Part shown: one piece after another, positions 63,666 through 64,000 of the stretch
Layout: every line of letters starts with the position of its first letter
Position numbering within the stretch: the stretch's first letter is position 1
Program-made: the position numbers and the translations under genes
The notes under the pieces: model-generated
What the model saw: the letters and a program-made list of their open reading frames with translations, nothing else
Told to the model about the DNA's origin: nothing
The model's database searches: none
Source: Trichocoleus desertorum NBK24
GTDB lineage: Bacteria; Cyanobacteriota; Cyanobacteriia; FACHB-46
Assembly (NCBI RefSeq): GCF_030409055.1
Contig: NZ_CP116619.1
Span: 1,397,628 to 1,461,627, forward strand
DNA: 64,000 nt
Reading direction: 5' to 3'

Positions 63666-64000
63666 TTAGCGATCGCGCTGGGTTCCTGTAGCACTCACCA
63701 TAACAGGAGCCGCTTCCCCATCCCCAGTTCCAGCCACATCTACCGTAGAGTCTGAGCTAGCCAATTCTAGCGTTGGAGCAACCAGCGGATCAGGGTTGAG
63801 AGGATTGTAGAAAAATGAACCCGTTTGCGGCGGCAGGGTGGGGTCTAGAACCACCTCGGCAATACTTTTCACAACTCCCGTCAGGGGAATCGCCAAAATC
63901 ACCCCCAAGAGGCCCGCCACCTTCGCACCAAGCAGCAACGACGTAAAGATAATCACTGGGCTTAAACCCGTTAAATTGCCCATCAATCGGGGAGCTAGCA
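63666..64000 (-). CDS. AI-2E family transporter, C-terminal part (runs off window)
   Basis: The visible 111 residues match the end of the AI-2E/UPF0118 membrane protein family: LAPRLMGNLTGLSPVIIFTSLLLGAKVAGLLGVILAIPLTGVVKSIAEVVL, with two of the eight helices, followed by a polar tail of about 60 residues (NPLNPDPLVAP...). No stop interrupts the frame to the window edge, so the gene continues upstream. Members export small molecules or act in Na+/H+ exchange; the specific role here is unknown. It lies 53 bases upstream of the permease gene on the same strand. Confidence 0.85.
   Translation of the reverse strand, partial: LAPRLMGNLTGLSPVIIFTSLLLGAKVAGLLGVILAIPLTGVVKSIAEVVLDPTLPPQTGSFFYNPLNPDPLVAPTLELASSDSTVDVAGTGDGEAAPVMVSATGTQRDR

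Overview
The window is cyanobacterial chromosome. The RNA polymerase beta' subunit is split (rpoC1 begins after rpoB). There is a phycobiliprotein lyase (CpcT), a sulfolipid pathway (sqdB, sqdX), a Ycf34 protein, and many copies of the HIP1 palindrome GCGATCGC on both strands. Gene content and long intergenic gaps resemble a larger-genome, Leptolyngbya-like lineage, but the species cannot be fixed from sequence alone.

Layout. 1-5.3 kb (minus): rpsT, tatD, rpoB and the start of rpoC1, read in that order. 5.5-11.1 kb (plus): hisD, a universal stress protein, a GT2 glycosyltransferase and a membrane Ser/Thr kinase with an extracytoplasmic ligand-binding domain. 11.1-20 kb: a respiratory block, with heme A synthesis (ctaA, ctaB) and an ABC-2 exporter pair on minus, divergent from ctaC-ctaD-ctaE on plus, closed by a perfect terminator. 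20-26.3 kb (plus): genes that fit phosphate limitation, namely a phytase/esterase-like lipoprotein, a frameshifted phoD, cpcT, sqdB and sqdX. 26.8-36.7 kb: a GAF-GAF-PAS adenylate cyclase, an AtzG/AtzE-like amidase pair with an FAD oxidoreductase, a tandem DUF305 lipoprotein and a sensor histidine kinase.

36.8-49.4 kb (mostly minus): Gfo/Idh/MocA oxidoreductase, RNase III, RNase P RNA, a corA operon with an IS630-type element 37 bp upstream of it, groEL under a CIRCE operator, an SDR protein, clpC and rimI. 49.5-64 kb: lysA, cdaA-uppS (c-di-AMP and undecaprenyl synthesis), DUF3143 and J-domain proteins, an O-antigen-ligase-like membrane protein, YaaW, a renalase-like flavoprotein, a small basic protein, a CCA-adding-type enzyme, ycf34, a zinc-ribbon/kinase/WD40 protein, tsaB, an oligopeptide-type permease and the end of an AI-2E-family transporter.

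Most of the window is core chromosome. I did not find a clear new multi-gene system, CRISPR array, prophage or tRNA. The items most worth following up are the AtzG-AtzE-oxidoreductase cluster with a 13-bp tandem repeat across its gene junction, the receptor-like kinase at 8.7 kb, the single-base frameshift in phoD, the AT-only perfect palindrome inside rnpB, the IS630 insertion next to corA, a short ORF with a near-perfect ribosome binding site upstream of sqdB, and several long intergenic hairpins.
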